A stretch of 64,000 nucleotides of DNA from Sphingomonas sp. HITSZ_GF. Lineage in GTDB: Bacteria; Pseudomonadota; Alphaproteobacteria; Sphingomonadales; Sphingomonadaceae. The notes beneath the pieces were generated by a model. It worked only from the letters and a program-made list of their open reading frames with translations, did not search any database and was not told the DNA's origin. Position 1 is the first letter of the stretch; each line of letters opens with the position of its first letter. This document shows, piece after piece, positions 62,309 through 64,000 of the stretch. The stretch is from assembly GCF_029543155.1 (NCBI RefSeq), contig NZ_JARQXA010000006.1, forward strand, positions 124,001 to 188,000, in the 5' to 3' direction. The position numbers and the translations under genes are program-made.

Positions 62309-62384
62309 CGTCATCCCGGCGAAAGCCGGGATCTCAGGCGAAGGCGCGATACGGCATGAGATCCCGGCTTTCGCCGGGATGACG
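62309..62384. repeat. Palindromic intergenic repeat, family A
   Basis: CGTCATCCCGGCGAAAGCCG with the inverted CGGCTTTCGCCGGGATGACG. It begins one base beyond the stop of the TraB gene. Confidence 0.92.
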
Positions 62385-62385
62385 G

Positions 62386-63267
62386 TCAATACTGCACCCG
62401 CTCCACCTGGAGCCCGCGCTTGGCCAGCTCGTTCTGCAGGCTGGTATTCCCCGCCAGGTGCCCGGCGCCCACCGCGACGAACACGGTGCCAGGTCGTTGC
62501 ATTCGCCGGGAAATCCACTCGGCCCAGTTGCGATTGCGGCGGACGAGCAGCGCCTCGGTGACTTCGGGCGAGCTGGTCGCATCCTCGTTGACCAGCCGGG
62601 CCAGCCCGTCGGCATCGCCCTTGCGCCAGGCGGCCACGGCCTGGTCGATCTTGCTGCCGGCATTGGGCAGCTCGTCGATCGTCTCGATCAGCAGCTTGCG
62701 CTGGGCGGGGAGGGGCAGGGCGTCGAAATAGCCGAGCTGCTGGCGGGCAGTCTCCAGCCCCTCGATCTTCTTGCCCTGCGCCTTGGCGGCGGCGGTGAGG
62801 ATCGGCTCGGCGCCCTGCTTGTCGTCATAGCCGAGCTGGCGCAGCGGCAGCACCGACAGCATCGTCGCGGCCAGCCAGGGATCGCTGTTGTCGAGCGCAT
62901 CGGGGGAAAGGCCATATTCGGGCAAGGCAGCGCGCATCTTGGCGGCCTCCACCGGGGGCAGTTCGTCGGGCAGCGGGGTGCCGGGGGCATGCGTGCCCAG
63001 CTCGGCGACGATCTGCTGCATCTCGGCATCGGGCGGCATCACCAGCTCGAGCACCAGCGTGTCGGCGGCATCGAAGGCGGCCTTCACCCCGCCGTCGAAC
63101 CAGCTGAGGCCGGGCTTGAGCACATGGACGGTGCCGAACAGATAGAGGGTGGTGTCGGCGTCCTTCACCACCCAGAGCGCCGGATCGGCGGCGGTGTCCG
63201 AGGGCGCTTTTCCGCCGCAGCCCCACAGTGCGAGGGCGAGGATCACGGGCAGCAGGCGGCGGATCAC
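62386..63267 (-). CDS. TraB/GumN family lipoprotein
   Basis: A 293-residue protein with lipobox (ALWGC). The TraB/GumN fold is seen in LYLFGTVHVLKPGLSWFDGG, DTLVLELVMP and the C-terminal FVAVGAGHLAGNTSLQNELA. The conserved Gly-x-x-His (GTVH) and the late GAGH are the putative metal-binding motifs of this protease-like family. It overlaps the upstream relative by ATGA. Function unknown in bacteria. Confidence 0.87.
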   Translation of the reverse strand: MIRRLLPVILALALWGCGGKAPSDTAADPALWVVKDADTTLYLFGTVHVLKPGLSWFDGGVKAAFDAADTLVLELVMPPDAEMQQIVAELGTHAPGTPLPDELPPVEAAKMRAALPEYGLSPDALDNSDPWLAATMLSVLPLRQLGYDDKQGAEPILTAAAKAQGKKIEGLETARQQLGYFDALPLPAQRKLLIETIDELPNAGSKIDQAVAAWRKGDADGLARLVNEDATSSPEVTEALLVRRNRNWAEWISRRMQRPGTVFVAVGAGHLAGNTSLQNELAKRGLQVERVQY

Positions 63268-64000
63268 TGGACGCGCTCGACCTTCAGGCCGCGCTTGCCG
63301 AGCAGCTCGATCACCGATCCGGCGCCCACGAAATGCCCGGCGCCGGCGGCGAACAGCGTGGTGCCCTTGCGCACCTTCAGGCGGGCGATCAGGCTGTCGA
63401 CCCAGGCGGAATTGCGCTCGGCGAGGAGCGGATCGTTGATGGCGCCGGCGGGATCGAAGGCGTTGGCCTGGATCACCAGCGGCGAATCGGGGCCCACTTC
63501 GCCGCGGGCAAAGGCATGCGCCACCGCATCCAGCTCATCATGCGTGCGCGCCGGCGAGAGGATCGCCGATTCGAGCATCAGCCGCTGCGCCTCCTCGGGC
63601 ACCTCGCCGATATTGCGCATCACCTGGTCGCTGTCCTCGATTGCTTCCACCGGGCGGCCGGTAGCGCGGAACTGCTTCTCCAGCCAGTCGTCGGCGCCCT
63701 GGCTCGGCATGTCGCCGGCGATCAGGTCCTTGATATAGCCGATGCCCATCGCGGCGACCCAGCTCGGCATCTTGTCCATCTGCGCCACCAGCTCGGCGGG
63801 CAGCACGCCCTGCATCGCGGCCAGCCGGGCGCGGCTGCGGTGCGAAACGCGCTCGATCAGCGGCGGCAGGCTGGCATCGGTGGGTAGCCCGCCCATGAAG
63901 TCGGTCGTCGAGGTCGCATCGTCGTCGGTCGATTCGAGCAGCAGCGTGTCGGCGCGGACGATCACGCCCTCCAGCCCCGGATTGCGCCAGCGAAAGCCGG
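63264..64000 (-). CDS. TraB/GumN family protein, cut by window edge
   Basis: A relative of the downstream gene; the N-terminus is outside the window. Reading continues to base 64000 in frame (GFRWRNPGLEGVIVRADT). DTLLLES, MLESAILSPARTHDELDAV and FAAGAGHFVGAGSVIELLG parallel the neighbour, including the C-terminal VERVQ. The two are tandem duplicates, translationally coupled. The first part, including any signal or lipobox and the GTVH motif, cannot be checked. Confidence 0.85.
   Translation of the reverse strand, partial: GFRWRNPGLEGVIVRADTLLLESTDDDATSTTDFMGGLPTDASLPPLIERVSHRSRARLAAMQGVLPAELVAQMDKMPSWVAAMGIGYIKDLIAGDMPSQGADDWLEKQFRATGRPVEAIEDSDQVMRNIGEVPEEAQRLMLESAILSPARTHDELDAVAHAFARGEVGPDSPLVIQANAFDPAGAINDPLLAERNSAWVDSLIARLKVRKGTTLFAAGAGHFVGAGSVIELLGKRGLKVERVQ

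Overview
The window looks like chromosomal DNA from a GC-rich alphaproteobacterium of the order Sphingomonadales, most likely Sphingomonas or a close relative. The evidence is the split F0 cluster atpI-atpB-atpE-atpF'-atpF with two b-type subunits, the cell-cycle regulator GcrA (an alphaproteobacterial protein), the petABC (Rieske, cytochrome b, cytochrome c1) operon, aerobic HemF, MetZ-type methionine synthesis, and many GTG/TTG starts with 1-4 base stop/start overlaps. I see no tRNA, rRNA, CRISPR array, transposase or prophage module. No stretch longer than 300 bases lacks a gene. Placement in the order is inference from gene content.

Layout. 1-3.3 kb: start of purB, an exported EF-hand protein, an aspartyl-protease-like protein, a RadC-family protein and an OsmC protein. 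3.4-7.8 kb: F0 ATP synthase operon followed directly by a CHASE3 hybrid histidine kinase. 7.9-11.6 kb: small exported and membrane proteins, an exported SAM-methyltransferase and uvrC. 11.6-16.5 kb: a DUF3857/transglutaminase/TPR protein and a deacetylase/acyltransferase pair. 16.6-19.5 kb: recO, leuB and a DPM1-like glycosyltransferase fused to GtrA, facing a GT39 protein mannosyltransferase (19.7-21.0 kb). 21.2-25.4 kb: metZ-apaG, a LysR regulator, GNAT, an AIM24 protein and a small membrane protein in one direction. 25.4-31.8 kb, minus strand: a class A beta-lactamase-fold protein, parE, a methyl-accepting protein with a coupled small membrane protein, and gcrA. 31.8-38.9 kb: ABC permease, tail-collar-like exported protein, argD-argF, hslO, queC-queE. 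39-44.4 kb: exported proteins, lipB, two related membrane proteins, GNAT, hemF and trmL. 44.6-47.9 kb: petABC and apt. 48-53.2 kb: MaoC, an NPP-type phosphodiesterase, and a metal/redox module (MerR, glutaredoxin-MauE fusion, His/Met-rich outer-membrane protein), then ompA-like and ychF. 54.5-59.8 kb: a plus-strand surface block (TbpB-like lipoprotein, polysaccharide-lyase-like lipoprotein, GAF hybrid kinase) lying between ychF and pth-rplY. 61.4-64 kb: ArsR/SRPBCC pair and two tandem TraB/GumN proteins, the second cut by the window edge.

Most genes are housekeeping. The parts that act together beyond standard operons are: (i) the MerR-controlled operon at 50.0-52.6 kb, with a textbook 19-bp-spacer operator; (ii) the DPM1-like/GtrA protein and the GT39 mannosyltransferase, which could O-mannosylate exported proteins, several of which carry Pro/Thr-rich linkers in this same window; (iii) the 54.5-59.8 kb block.

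Intergenic space is dominated by several families of imperfect palindromic repeats of about 80-150 bp. One copy supplies the Shine-Dalgarno sequence of argF, and another contains a spurious start codon for the mannosyltransferase gene.
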